From: Asaia sp003994335 | Lineage (GTDB): Bacteria; Pseudomonadota; Alphaproteobacteria; Acetobacterales; Acetobacteraceae | DNA: 64,000 nt | Assembly: GCF_037151175.1 (NCBI RefSeq) | Contig: NZ_JBBCOR010000009.1 | Span: forward strand, 112,850-176,849 | Direction of reading: 5' to 3' | Shown: positions 37,304 through 46,283 of the stretch, piece after piece | How positions within the stretch are numbered: position 1 is the first letter of the stretch | Layout: each line of letters starts with the position of its first letter | Made by a program: the position numbers and the translations under genes | The notes under the pieces: model-generated | Told to the model about the DNA's origin: nothing | The model's input: only the letters and a program-made list of their open reading frames with translations | Database searches by the model: none

Positions 37304-39061
37304 TTATTGGAAAGGCAGGTAACGCAGCGACAGGAACACCATGTTGTCGTTGGTGTGTGGCGTGCCGCCCACCCCGCTGAAGGAGGTGACATAGGTGTAG
37401 GAATACTGCGCGCCGACCCGCAGCGTGCCGTAATCACCATGCAGATAGGTCCACCAGAACCCGGCTGTACCCTGCACGACGCGATTGATGCTGGTCTGGC
37501 AGGCGCTGGACGCCGCCCCTTCGATATCGCAGCCACCGACGTTGTAGAGCGGATTGCCGTAGCCGTAATGCTTGCCGCCTACATTGAAATAGGAGCGCGA
37601 ACGCAGCATTTCCATACCGCCATAGGCATAGAGCTGGAGCGCCTTGGTGGCATTGCCGTAAAGACCGACCAGTACATTCGCCGCAGGCATCGGCTTGACC
37701 TGGCCCTTGGAATCGATGGTCACGTCGGGAATATTGGACGTGCCATAACGACCAATGCCGGTCCCGATCAACCCGGAAGCCTGGAAGAACACCTTGTGAG
37801 ACTTTTCGACCGGCAGGATCAGTCCACCGCCGCCACCGCCAGCCAGCTTGGTGCTGCTCTGTCCGGTTCCGGTATAGGAGACGCGGCTATGGGCAAAGCG
37901 CAGCAGACCGGTGAGTTCGTAATGGCCCCAGCCCGGATCAGCTGCGAGCTTGCCAATGACATCGGGAGCCACATCCGTCGAGTAATTCGTGGACGGGTTG
38001 TTCACGTTGACACCAGCATTCTGATACGTGCCCGACGTTGCGCCGGCAGGCAGATACTGGCCGCCTGAACCGACCGCGATGACCTGCTGCGGGTTCTCGA
38101 CCGAGATACCGACATTATAGCGGCTGTGATCGAAGCCCTTCACGAGGCGGATCTGGGTGTTACGCGTCCAGTTGAACCCAGGAATATACTGGGCGTCGAT
38201 TGACAATGGCACCTGCTCGTCACGAGCCCGCATGCCATGGTTAAACATGGTGAGAAGCGACCAGTTCTGACCGCCGAGCAGGGTCAGATCGTCCACATCG
38301 TCGATCAACTGTCCGTAAAATACGCGCTCACGCAGAACGTAGGAGTTTGACTGGCGCGAGTTTGAGGACGACCCCGAGCCCTGAAAATCGGTCTCGATAT
38401 ACGCCTGAGCGCGCAGGGCCTTGGTGATATCGCCTTCGACGAGTGCTGCCAGACGGCTCTGACGTGCCGATTCATGGAATTCGTTGATATGGTAGTTCGG
38501 GCTGTTCGCAAACGGGATCGAGCCGAAGTTGGAAGAGATATCCGACACGTTGTTGCGTGACCTGAACATGGTCGCGGCCTCGACATAGCCGCCCAGCGTG
38601 ATGCGAATGCCCCCAATCTGGATCTGACCGCGATGAAGCGGCCCGTAGAGATCGGTCACGCGGCCGGTTGGGGTACCGGTCAGCTGGCCATAAGGGGTAG
38701 CCGCATTGACAGGGGGAAGCAGGACATTGCTATTCGGCCCGGGAGCCGAAGCGGTAGCGAAGCCTGCGCCCGGGGACATGGCACCGGAGCCGTGGGCTGG
38801 CGCGCCGCGATAGCCGTTACGCGCGCCATAAGGGTCATTCTCTTCTGCCTGACGCTGCTGCGCCAGCTGGTCATGGATGCGCTTCATTTCGCGCTGGTGC
38901 TCGCGCTTCATCTCTGCGAGCTGCGACTGCATGGCCTTGATCTGCTGCTCCATCAGACTCATCTGATCGAGACTTGCGGCACGCACCGGGGTCGCGACGG
39001 CCAGTGAGGCCAACGACACCGATGCCAGCAACAAGCGACAGGCACGGGGGAGAGAGGTCAT
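37304..39061 (-). CDS. Coiled-coil porin with PHO-box promoter
   Basis: A 585-residue outer-membrane porin. A signal peptide (to PVRAAS) is followed by a coiled coil (MSLMEQQIKAMQSQLAEMKR, about residues 34-72), as in trimeric DcaP/OprO-type porins. A Gly/Pro-rich linker leads to a beta-barrel from about residue 150 (IRITLGGYVEAATMF) ending in FLSLRYLPF. Two Cys (GGCDIEG, SACQTS) probably pair in one loop. Three PhoB-type repeats lie upstream, so phosphate starvation is expected to induce it and an anion-selective pore is a fair guess. The fold alone does not show selectivity. Confidence 0.8.
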   Translation of the reverse strand: MTSLPRACRLLLASVSLASLAVATPVRAASLDQMSLMEQQIKAMQSQLAEMKREHQREMKRIHDQLAQQRQAEENDPYGARNGYRGAPAHGSGAMSPGAGFATASAPGPNSNVLLPPVNAATPYGQLTGTPTGRVTDLYGPLHRGQIQIGGIRITLGGYVEAATMFRSRNNVSDISSNFGSIPFANSPNYHINEFHESARQSRLAALVEGDITKALRAQAYIETDFQGSGSSSNSRQSNSYVLRERVFYGQLIDDVDDLTLLGGQNWSLLTMFNHGMRARDEQVPLSIDAQYIPGFNWTRNTQIRLVKGFDHSRYNVGISVENPQQVIAVGSGGQYLPAGATSGTYQNAGVNVNNPSTNYSTDVAPDVIGKLAADPGWGHYELTGLLRFAHSRVSYTGTGQSSTKLAGGGGGGLILPVEKSHKVFFQASGLIGTGIGRYGTSNIPDVTIDSKGQVKPMPAANVLVGLYGNATKALQLYAYGGMEMLRSRSYFNVGGKHYGYGNPLYNVGGCDIEGAASSACQTSINRVVQGTAGFWWTYLHGDYGTLRVGAQYSYTYVTSFSGVGGTPHTNDNMVFLSLRYLPFQ

Positions 39062-39373
39062 GTCAGTATCATCTTCCGATGCTGCGGTGGGTGTGAGCCT
39101 CCCTTACCCACTGCTCTGCGCCGCTTCCTGCGAAGCTTTGATGACTCCCGTATGACAGTTTGATGACACATCAGCCAATCCGTTGAAATCAAACGTCTTT
39201 TGAAGAGGACACCTTGTCGTTGAATGACTACTTCCTGACAAAGTATGACCGAATGTGGTTTCGCTGCCACATCGAACCGTGCCGGAAGTCATGGCGGGAG
39301 CTGGCAATAACCTTGCTCTGCGGTCTGAAACCCGATCTTCTGGTCTCAGACCGCAGGGCAGGAATGGCATCGC
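39062..39373. other. Divergent region with the PHO box
   Basis: A gap of 312 bases between the porin (minus) and the serine hydrolase (plus). It holds the triple PHO repeat (39136-39168) belonging to the porin. No further gene was seen. Confidence 0.5.
39136..39168 (-). promoter_or_regulatory. Triple 11-bp PHO box upstream of the porin gene
   Basis: Read on the minus strand, three adjacent 11-base units start with TGTCATCAAAC (39168-39158), then TGTCATACGGG (39157-39147), then AGTCATCAAAG (39146-39136). The first two give TGTCAT repeated at an 11-base period, as in the PhoB consensus. The box lies about 75 bases before the porin start, a normal place for a PhoB-activated promoter. Confidence 0.8.
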
Positions 39374-40507
39374 ATGATCACAAGAAGGCAGATTGTCATC
39401 GGCCTGGGTGGAATCGGTATTTGCCCCCCAGGGTGCGCTGAGCCCCAATTCGGCGAGATCGATCACACGCTCGATCAGGCTGTCAGCAGGGGCACGCTTC
39501 CAGGTTTCGTTCTGATCATCGGCGATCGAAATCGGGTCGTCCATCGCCGTGTCGCTGGCTGGCGCGCGCTTGAGCCGCATCGCGAGGCGATGACCCTGGA
39601 TACAGTATTCGATATGGCATCGCTGACTAAGCCGTTGATAACAGCACCGTGCGTCATGCGCCTCATCGAAACCGGCGAGATCTCCCTCGAGACGAAAATC
39701 GCAACGATATTTCCCGATTTCGCCGCCAACCAGAAGGGAGATATCACGATCGGCCTGCTGCTTACGCACTACTCCGGTTTGCCGCCCGATCTGCCGCTTG
39801 ATCAGAACTGGTCCGGTCGCGCAGAGGCGTTTGCCCGCGCCTGTGCCTCGCCACTCGCCGCCGAACCCAGCACAAGATTCATTTACAGTGACATCAACTA
39901 TCTAATGCTCGGTTTTATCGTGGAGAAACTCACGGGGGAGAGCCTAGACATCTATGCGCGCGCGCTGATCCTCAACCCTCTATCCATGTCAAAAAGCGGC
40001 TTTCACCCTCAGCTCGACAGGCGTCCGTCGATTGCCCCGACGCAGTATGACGAGACTGGCGTCATGCTGCGCGGGGTCGTTCACGATCCCACGGCGCGCC
40101 GCATGAACGGCGTTGCCGGCCATGCCGGGCTCTTTTCCTGCGCGGAAGATCTTGTACGCTATATCACAGCCCTGCTCGACCGGCGTTCGGGAAGAGACAG
40201 TTCGTTCCCCCTCACTCAGGAAACGGTGCTCGCCATGACGCGCCCCGCACAACCCGCGCGTCAGCGTGAATTGCGCGGGCTTGGGTGGGATATAGACACG
40301 CATTATTCTACATTGCGCGGCGAGCGGTTTCCGAAGAACTCATTTGGTCATACCGGCTTCACTGGCCCCTCGCTCTGGGTGTCTCCAGATACGGAAAGCT
40401 ACGTGCTGATACTTACAAACCGCGTCCACCCACGGGGGGGAACGAGCCTCGTCGCACTGAGGCGCCTGATCTCAACCCAGACCGCTTTGGCACTCGGCAT
40501 TGGCTGA
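39374..40507 (+). CDS. Serine hydrolase of the beta-lactamase/EstB fold
   Basis: A 377-residue protein. The N-terminus MITRRQIVIGLGGIG looks like a short Tat or Sec signal. FDMASLTKPL holds the SxxK active-site pair (Ser near residue 83), FIYSDINYLMLG the Tyr block and FGHTGFTGPSL the HTG block in place of KTG. These are features of class C beta-lactamase-related esterases and peptidases rather than true beta-lactamases. The substrate is unknown. The gene stands alone between a PHO-controlled porin and an SDR gene, ending in a shared hairpin. Confidence 0.85.
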   Translation: MITRRQIVIGLGGIGICPPGCAEPQFGEIDHTLDQAVSRGTLPGFVLIIGDRNRVVHRRVAGWRALEPHREAMTLDTVFDMASLTKPLITAPCVMRLIETGEISLETKIATIFPDFAANQKGDITIGLLLTHYSGLPPDLPLDQNWSGRAEAFARACASPLAAEPSTRFIYSDINYLMLGFIVEKLTGESLDIYARALILNPLSMSKSGFHPQLDRRPSIAPTQYDETGVMLRGVVHDPTARRMNGVAGHAGLFSCAEDLVRYITALLDRRSGRDSSFPLTQETVLAMTRPAQPARQRELRGLGWDIDTHYSTLRGERFPKNSFGHTGFTGPSLWVSPDTESYVLILTNRVHPRGGTSLVALRRLISTQTALALGIG

Positions 40508-40556
40508 AAGGCCGAGTTTGCTGGGATTGGGCGTTAGAATACACTGCGCAAAGTGG

Positions 40557-40586
40557 AGCCACGCTGTCATTGAGGATAGCGTGGCT
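40557..40586. terminator. Hairpin between convergent hydrolase and SDR genes
   Basis: AGCCACGCT (40557-40565) pairs perfectly with AGCGTGGCT (40578-40586) over a 12-base loop. It lies midway between two converging stop codons. Confidence 0.65.
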
Positions 40587-40603
40587 CGTGAAACCCTCTG
40601 TCT

Positions 40604-41383
40604 TCAGAGTATGGTGTAGCCACCATCGATCAGCAGATCCGCACCATTGATCATCGCCGCCCCGGACGAGGCGAGGAAGAGTGCAGCAGCGGCGATCTCT
40701 TCGGGAATCGCGAAACGGCCAGTTGGGATGCGTCGGATCGCGGCCTCGCCCTTTTCGCCTGCCCAGGCCTTCTTGCCAAGCTCGGTGAGAACGACCGTAG
40801 GGGAAAGCGTGTTGACGGTGATACCGTATTTACCCCATTCGGCTGCGAATGTCTTGGACATGCCGATCACGCCGAACTTCGAAGCACAATAAGCGACATG
40901 TTCCTCAATGGCGACCGTTCCCGCCTGCGAGGCCAAATTGATGATACGTCCCCCCTTGCCTGCCTTGATCATCTCCTGACCAACAGCCTGCGTCACCAGA
41001 AAGCTCCCCTTGAGATTAATGGCGATCGTCTTGTCCCAGTAGTCGAGCGGTAATGTCTCGGCTGGCGCAAGAAAGACGACCCCAGCGCAATTGACGAGGA
41101 TATCGATGCGCCCGAAGCTGGCGACCACATCGGAAACCATCTTGCGTACGGAATCAGGGTTCGACACGTCACATGAGAAAGGACGCGCCGCCGCGCCAAG
41201 GGCCTCGGCCTTGGCCGCTGCATTGTCCTGATTGACATCGACAACAGCGACCTGTGCGCCCTTGCTGACAAAAGCCGCGGCAATGGCCGCACCGATCCCG
41301 GAGGCACCCCCGGTAACAAGGGCAATCTTGCCCTGCAGCTTGAAGTCGAAATCGATATCCGACGCCGTGAACTTCATCTCCAT
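40604..41383 (-). CDS. Short-chain dehydrogenase/reductase
   Basis: A 259-residue classical SDR. The start at 41383 follows AAGGAGT. ALVTGGASGIGAA is the NAD(P)-binding motif and VVDVNQDN, with an acidic residue at the end of strand 2, favours NAD. LVNCAGV, the active-site Ser in INLASQAG, YCASK (Tyr/Lys) and the C-terminal NGADLLIDGGYT complete the family set. Closest in style to polyol dehydrogenases such as those for xylitol, threitol or butanediol; the substrate is not determined. A palindrome overlaps its promoter region near the ribosome site, suggesting repression. Confidence 0.88.
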   Translation of the reverse strand: MEMKFTASDIDFDFKLQGKIALVTGGASGIGAAIAAAFVSKGAQVAVVDVNQDNAAAKAEALGAAARPFSCDVSNPDSVRKMVSDVVASFGRIDILVNCAGVVFLAPAETLPLDYWDKTIAINLKGSFLVTQAVGQEMIKAGKGGRIINLASQAGTVAIEEHVAYCASKFGVIGMSKTFAAEWGKYGITVNTLSPTVVLTELGKKAWAGEKGEAAIRRIPTGRFAIPEEIAAAALFLASSGAAMINGADLLIDGGYTIL

Positions 41384-41395
41384 GATCACACTCCT

Positions 41396-41409
41396 TGTGA
41401 TTAATCACA
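41396..41409. promoter_or_regulatory. 14-bp palindrome upstream of the SDR gene, candidate operator
   Basis: TGTGATTAATCACA is a perfect palindrome immediately upstream of the ribosome site of the SDR gene. The half-site TGTGA is Crp-like, but the spacing is that of FNR sites (4 rather than 6 bases between halves). A repressor bound here would block transcription or initiation. Which protein binds is unknown. Nothing else is seen in 41410-41628 apart from the end of the transporter operon. Confidence 0.55.
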
Positions 41410-41628
41410 GCTTTTCTATGACTTTTGTTTGCGGGAGGTAAGCGCCAGAGGCCTTGTCTCACAGAGAGTTCAGCGCGCACCACACTTCGTCAGAAAGCGG
41501 CAATCACATCGCAGGCCACATTATTGCGTCATTCTGTTCGGATACCTCAGGTCATCAGCAGCATTTGCCCATCTCCCGTGAAATGCCCTGCGCGATGCGG
41601 ACAGGTTGGGCGCTGCCTTGAGTGCGGC

Positions 41629-42561
41629 CTAACGCTCTTCGCGAAAATACGGCGTCCCGAGCGCAGCGGGAGCGGCCATGAAACGGCGAAGACCTGGGAG
41701 CAGGAGCGCTGGGACGATCATGAAAACAATTGTGCCGAGATAGGGTGTCATGTTGAGGATAGCAGGGGGCACGGGCCATCCCTCGGCCTGGCCGAAGAAG
41801 CTGAGCGACATGACGAGGCCAAACAGCAGGGAGGACGCCGCAGCGAGGATCGGCCGGTAACCGCAAAAGATTACAAGCGCCACCGCAATCCACCCCCGCC
41901 CTGCGATCATTCCCTCTGACCAGACGGGCATGACCGAAAGCGTCATATCTGCCCCCGCCAGTCCGGCCAGCGCCCCTCCAGCCACAACCGCCCAGAGGCG
42001 GAAGCGTCTGACCGGAATACCTACCGCATCCGCTGCTGCCGGGTTCTCTCCCACGGCGCGCAGGCTCAGCCCCATGCGTGTCCGGAACAGCAGGATATGA
42101 CCCAAGATCGGCAGGATGACGAAGGCAAGATAGACAAACGGACTCTGATCGAAGAGGGCCCCGATCAGGGGGAGGCGCGACAGACCGGGTATGGGCCATG
42201 AGGCGAAGACTGCAGCGACGGGAAGCCCGGCGACCGAATGGCCAAAAACGGCGCTCAATCCCAAACCCAGAAAGGTCAGGGCAACACCGCACAGTGTCTG
42301 ATTGGCGGCGCCATTGACCGTGGCAAGTCCGAGAACGGCCGCACCGCCGCCGCCAATGGCAAGGGCGGCGAGGCAGCCCAGCCATGGCGAGGATGTTGCG
42401 TCTGCGGTCAATACAGCCATGACGGCGCCAAGCGCCATGAGCCCCTCAACACCGAGATTGATGACACCGGCACGCTCGGCCACGACCTCGCCTTGCGCAG
42501 CAAGGGCCAGGATGCTGCCATAGGCAAGGGCATGAAGAACCAGAGAGATCCAGAGGGTCAT
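41629..42561 (-). CDS. BMP-type ABC transporter permease, second subunit
   Basis: A 310-residue permease of the branched-chain amino acid/ribose superfamily, the YufQ/NupQ type. About eight hydrophobic helices are seen. LALAAQGEVVAERAGVINLGVEGLMALGA is the typical N-terminal signature (AxxGxxxSERaGvxNiGxEG). RMGLSLRAVGENPAAADAVGIPVRR is the coupling loop that contacts the ATPase. It ends the seven-gene minus-strand operon, and its start overlaps the other permease by four bases. Such transporters import purine nucleosides or related bases. Confidence 0.85.
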   Translation of the reverse strand: MTLWISLVLHALAYGSILALAAQGEVVAERAGVINLGVEGLMALGAVMAVLTADATSSPWLGCLAALAIGGGGAAVLGLATVNGAANQTLCGVALTFLGLGLSAVFGHSVAGLPVAAVFASWPIPGLSRLPLIGALFDQSPFVYLAFVILPILGHILLFRTRMGLSLRAVGENPAAADAVGIPVRRFRLWAVVAGGALAGLAGADMTLSVMPVWSEGMIAGRGWIAVALVIFCGYRPILAAASSLLFGLVMSLSFFGQAEGWPVPPAILNMTPYLGTIVFMIVPALLLPGLRRFMAAPAALGTPYFREER

Positions 42562-43598
42562 TTCTGCATCTCCAGCTTCACGTACGCTGCCAATTCATCG
42601 CTCACAGCGATAGCGAATACGAGGAGCCCGGTAATCGCCAGGACCGAGGACGCACTCACCTGGAGCGTTTGCAGCACAATACCTGTGTTGAGAATCACGG
42701 CCATCAGAAAAGCGGCAGGGATCAACGCAAGCGCAGAATGACGCGCAAGCAGCGCGACAACGATGCCAAGGTAACCATAGCCATGGGCAAGACCGCCCTG
42801 CAGGCGATGGACCGTACCCATGACCTCCATCATGCCGCCAAGCCCAGCGAGAGCCCCAGAAAACACGAGTGCGAGGAACAGGCGCGGTGCAACGGTAACA
42901 CCGGCATAATGCGCCGCTTCGGGGTTGGAGCCACACAGGGTCAGCTCATATCCGAACCGGCTGCGCTTGAGGCCCAGCCCCAGCGCCGTCACCACGGCCA
43001 GTGCGAAGGGGCCACCCCAGTGAACGACACTATACAGCGACGGGATCGCTGTTTTCATGCGCTCGCTTGAAACTTGCGCGCCCGTCACCTGATCAACCCA
43101 GGGGCCGGTCACGAGATAATAGACGAGAAAGGAAGCGATGAAGTTCAGCAGCAACGTCGTGATGATCTCGCTCACCCCCAGCCAGGCGCGCCCGGCGGCG
43201 GGAACCGCGCTCCATGCTGCCCCGGCCAGCAAAGCGGCGATCGCGGCCAGGGGCAGGCTGAGTGAGGACGGGAGCGGGACGAACAAGCCGATCGACGCCG
43301 CAGCCGTCGCCCCGGCAAGGAATTGCCCCTCTGCGCCGATATTCCAGAGCCCCGCGCGCAGGGCCAGCCAGACGGCGGCCCCCGTCATGAGAAGCGGCGT
43401 CATATACAGAGCCAGATTTTCGAGACCGAAGACCGTGCCAAAAGTCGAGGTGAGAACGAGCCTGGTGACCATTGCCAGGTTGAGGCCAAGCATGGCCAGA
43501 ACGACCCCAAGCACGAGAAACACGCAACTCAGCGCCACACACCGGCCGATCAGGATACGCCGGGCCGGAACGACCGCCAGGCGGATACGGCGACTCAT
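42558..43598 (-). CDS. BMP-type ABC transporter permease, first subunit
   Basis: A 346-residue permease of the YufP/NupP type with about ten hydrophobic helices. ALRAGLWNIGAEGQFLAGA is its signature and FGYELTLCGSNPEAAHYAGVTV the ATPase-coupling loop. It overlaps both neighbouring genes by four bases, so the transporter subunits are made together. Paired with the other permease, it forms the membrane channel of a purine-type importer. Confidence 0.86.
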   Translation of the reverse strand: MSRRIRLAVVPARRILIGRCVALSCVFLVLGVVLAMLGLNLAMVTRLVLTSTFGTVFGLENLALYMTPLLMTGAAVWLALRAGLWNIGAEGQFLAGATAAASIGLFVPLPSSLSLPLAAIAALLAGAAWSAVPAAGRAWLGVSEIITTLLLNFIASFLVYYLVTGPWVDQVTGAQVSSERMKTAIPSLYSVVHWGGPFALAVVTALGLGLKRSRFGYELTLCGSNPEAAHYAGVTVAPRLFLALVFSGALAGLGGMMEVMGTVHRLQGGLAHGYGYLGIVVALLARHSALALIPAAFLMAVILNTGIVLQTLQVSASSVLAITGLLVFAIAVSDELAAYVKLEMQK

Positions 43599-45193
43599 GA
43601 CGGCTCTCCCTTATCTCTTCCGCTCATCAATGCGCCGATCTGAGCGCGGTCGAGCGCCCCGTTTTCGATCACCGTCATCAGCCTCCCGCCACAGAGAATG
43701 GCGATGCGATCACTGAGCGCGAGGATCTCGTCGAGGTCTTCGGAAATGAGAACGACCGCCCTGCCCTCGTCCCGGATTTCGGCGAGTGTCTCACGCATTG
43801 TGGCAATCGCCCCGATATCCAGACCGCGGCTAGGGTAACTCGCAATCAGCGCGCGATGGCTGATCATGCGCTCGCGTGCAAGGACTACCCTTTGCTGGTT
43901 CCCCCCCGACAGCCCCCTTATGGGCGCTGCGGGATCAGCGAGCGTGACCTCAGCCTGGCTGAGCAGGGAACGCGTGAAGCGCAGCGCCTCGGCGGCATGA
44001 TAGGCGAGCCGCCCGCCCACGGGGTTCGCGCGAAAAACGCGCATCACCGCGTTCTCGGTTACCCCCAGAGCGGGAGCGAGGGCCTTGTGCAGGCGGTCTT
44101 CAGGCACATAGCCTATACCGGCCTCCCGGAAAGCGCCCGGTCCGGCGGCGCGCATGACGCGCCCGGCAACATGGACCTGCCCCTCCTGTGGCACGCTCAG
44201 CCCGGTAAGCAGATCGGCAAGCTCTGCCTGTCCGTTTCCGGTGACCCCCGCGACGCCCAGGATCTCGCCTGCGCGAATGTCGAGTGAAAGCGGCTGCAGC
44301 CGCACACGCCCTGAGGAATCGCGGCAGCAGACATCCTGCAACGCAATCACAGTTTCCTGCGAGCAGCGAGGAGTAGCACGGGGATAGGTGGTTTTCTGCT
44401 CGACCGGGCGACCAATCATTTCGGTTACCAATGTGGCCGGTGTCGTATGGGCAATTCTGTGCGTGCCGGCCACACGCCCATGACGAAGAACCGTCACGCA
44501 ATCGGCCAGCGCCATGATCTCGTCGAGCTTGTGACTGATCAGAATGACCGCGCCACCGCCATCACGGAAGCGGCGCAACGCGGCATAGAGTTCCCCGACC
44601 TCGAGCGGGCTAAGAACGGCGGTTGGCTCATCGAGAATGAGCATTCGCGCGCCACGTGACAGCACGCGCAAGATCTCGACACGCTGCTGCTCACCCGAGG
44701 TGAGACTGTCTATCGGAGTATCGGCCTTTATCTCAAGGCCGAACCGGGAAGCTTCGGCCTCCGCGCGCCGAATGATTTCCTTGCTGCTTAGCCACCGTCC
44801 TGTTTCGCTCCAGCCGAGCGCGAGATTTTCAGCCACTGTGAAGCGCGGGACGAGCTTGAAATGCTGATGCACCATGCCGATCCCGGACGCGATAGCCGCC
44901 TCGGGACTGTCGAACCGAACGCCATAACCATCAAGGATCAATTCGCCTTCATCGGCCTGATAGAGGCCGGTGACAATATTCATCAGGGTCGATTTGCCCG
45001 CACCGTTCTCACCGAGCAATGCGTGAATTTCCCCGGCGTAAAAATCGATCGAGACGTCCTTGTTCGCAATCACGCCGGGGAAATACTTGGCCACCCCGGA
45101 GAGCGAAAGAAGAGGCGGCGTGCCTGCCGGGAGATTTGCCGGACGCGTTTCCGGCATGTGATCGGCGCCAAAGGGTGGAACGGCTTCAGACAA
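43595..45193 (-). CDS. Two-domain ATPase of the BMP-type ABC transporter
   Basis: A 532-residue protein with two ABC domains, the YufO/NupO type. The first has Walker A GENGAGKST, signature TSGEQQRVEIL and Walker B MLILDEPTAVL. The second has a degenerate Walker A (GVTGNGQAELADLLTG), signature LSGGNQQRVVLARE and SYPSRGLDIG in place of a normal Walker B, as in RbsA/Mgl-type proteins where only one site hydrolyses ATP efficiently. It overlaps the binding-protein gene by 8 bases upstream and the permease by 4 downstream. Confidence 0.9.
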   Translation of the reverse strand: MSEAVPPFGADHMPETRPANLPAGTPPLLSLSGVAKYFPGVIANKDVSIDFYAGEIHALLGENGAGKSTLMNIVTGLYQADEGELILDGYGVRFDSPEAAIASGIGMVHQHFKLVPRFTVAENLALGWSETGRWLSSKEIIRRAEAEASRFGLEIKADTPIDSLTSGEQQRVEILRVLSRGARMLILDEPTAVLSPLEVGELYAALRRFRDGGGAVILISHKLDEIMALADCVTVLRHGRVAGTHRIAHTTPATLVTEMIGRPVEQKTTYPRATPRCSQETVIALQDVCCRDSSGRVRLQPLSLDIRAGEILGVAGVTGNGQAELADLLTGLSVPQEGQVHVAGRVMRAAGPGAFREAGIGYVPEDRLHKALAPALGVTENAVMRVFRANPVGGRLAYHAAEALRFTRSLLSQAEVTLADPAAPIRGLSGGNQQRVVLARERMISHRALIASYPSRGLDIGAIATMRETLAEIRDEGRAVVLISEDLDEILALSDRIAILCGGRLMTVIENGALDRAQIGALMSGRDKGEPS

Positions 45194-46283
45194 GACCCGA
45201 CACTCCCTCGACCTGCCAGTTCCAATGGAAAATCTCCATATCGGTCATCGTCTGGCCAGCAGCCACACGCAATTTGCCACTGGAATCCCTGATCGGCCCT
45301 GTGAAGGGCGACCAACCGGCGAGCATGCGATCACGTGCGGCATCGGCCTCGCGCTGGACGGCGAGCGGCACGCGCGCGCCCCAACGGTCGCGATCTACAC
45401 CGTGTCCGAGAGTCAGGAATTTTCCCTCCGGGCGCCATCGCCCCGCCAGACGCGCCGTGATGATGTCACGGTAATAATCGACAAAATCGAGCACGACCGA
45501 ACTGACATACGCCTCGGGCCCAAACTGCCGCATGTCTGTATTCCACATGGCGGCCCAGACATGCCGCTCGACCGCCACACGCAGATAACCGGGATCGTCC
45601 ATGATCCCGCACAGAAAATCGCAGCCGCTATCGACAAGCGCGGCGCCCGCCGCAGCCGCTGCCTGCGGATCGAACCAGGAATTGATGGAGATCACCCGCA
45701 TCGTCGCCTGGGGATTCACCGACCGCGCGCCCAGCAAGGTTGCATTGGCGCTGGCTATGACCGAGGGCGTTGGGAAAGAGGCGACATAGCCCAGCTTTCC
45801 GTTTTGGCTCAGCCGGGCCGCTGCGATGCCGATCACGTAGCTCGCATACCAATGGGTGATATAGTACCAGCCAAGATTGCCTGTCACAGAATTGCCGTCG
45901 CATTCCATGAACCCGACATCAGGGGCCTGATCAGCCACATCCTTTATGAAGTCGCCATAATTCGACGTCGAGATGACCATTTGGGCGCCCTCGGCGACAA
46001 ACTGTCGGAACAGGCGTGTGGCATCGGCTGAATAGGGAATGCTTTCCACATAGAGAGAGCGCATTTTCGGGAAATGCTGCTTGAGCGCGCGGATCGCCTT
46101 GTCATGCATTTGCGTCCAGCCACCATCATTGATCGGACTGGTATGGCCAAAAGCCACGAGCAGATCCTCTTCCGCTATCGGTGCGAAGCGCGTTGCCGCG
46201 CGGGCGGAAAGGGGGAGCGCCGCACAGGATGCGGCACTGAGCAGGGTGCGACGGGTCAGCAGCCCCGGCTTGATCAATGACAT
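45186..46283 (-). CDS. BMP-family substrate-binding protein
   Basis: A 365-residue periplasmic protein. LLTRRTLLSAASCAALPLSARA is a twin-arginine-like signal peptide instead of the lipoprotein signal of Gram-positive homologues. DLLVAFGHTSPINDGGWTQMHDKA is the BMP/PnrA N-terminal block, and NGKLGYVASFPTPSVIASANA the hinge-strand block. PnrA/Med proteins bind purine nucleosides; relatives bind other purine derivatives. The gene overlaps the GST-like gene upstream by 10 bases, joining import and oxygenase functions in one transcript. Confidence 0.87.
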   Translation of the reverse strand: MSLIKPGLLTRRTLLSAASCAALPLSARAATRFAPIAEEDLLVAFGHTSPINDGGWTQMHDKAIRALKQHFPKMRSLYVESIPYSADATRLFRQFVAEGAQMVISTSNYGDFIKDVADQAPDVGFMECDGNSVTGNLGWYYITHWYASYVIGIAAARLSQNGKLGYVASFPTPSVIASANATLLGARSVNPQATMRVISINSWFDPQAAAAAGAALVDSGCDFLCGIMDDPGYLRVAVERHVWAAMWNTDMRQFGPEAYVSSVVLDFVDYYRDIITARLAGRWRPEGKFLTLGHGVDRDRWGARVPLAVQREADAARDRMLAGWSPFTGPIRDSSGKLRVAAGQTMTDMEIFHWNWQVEGVSGLV

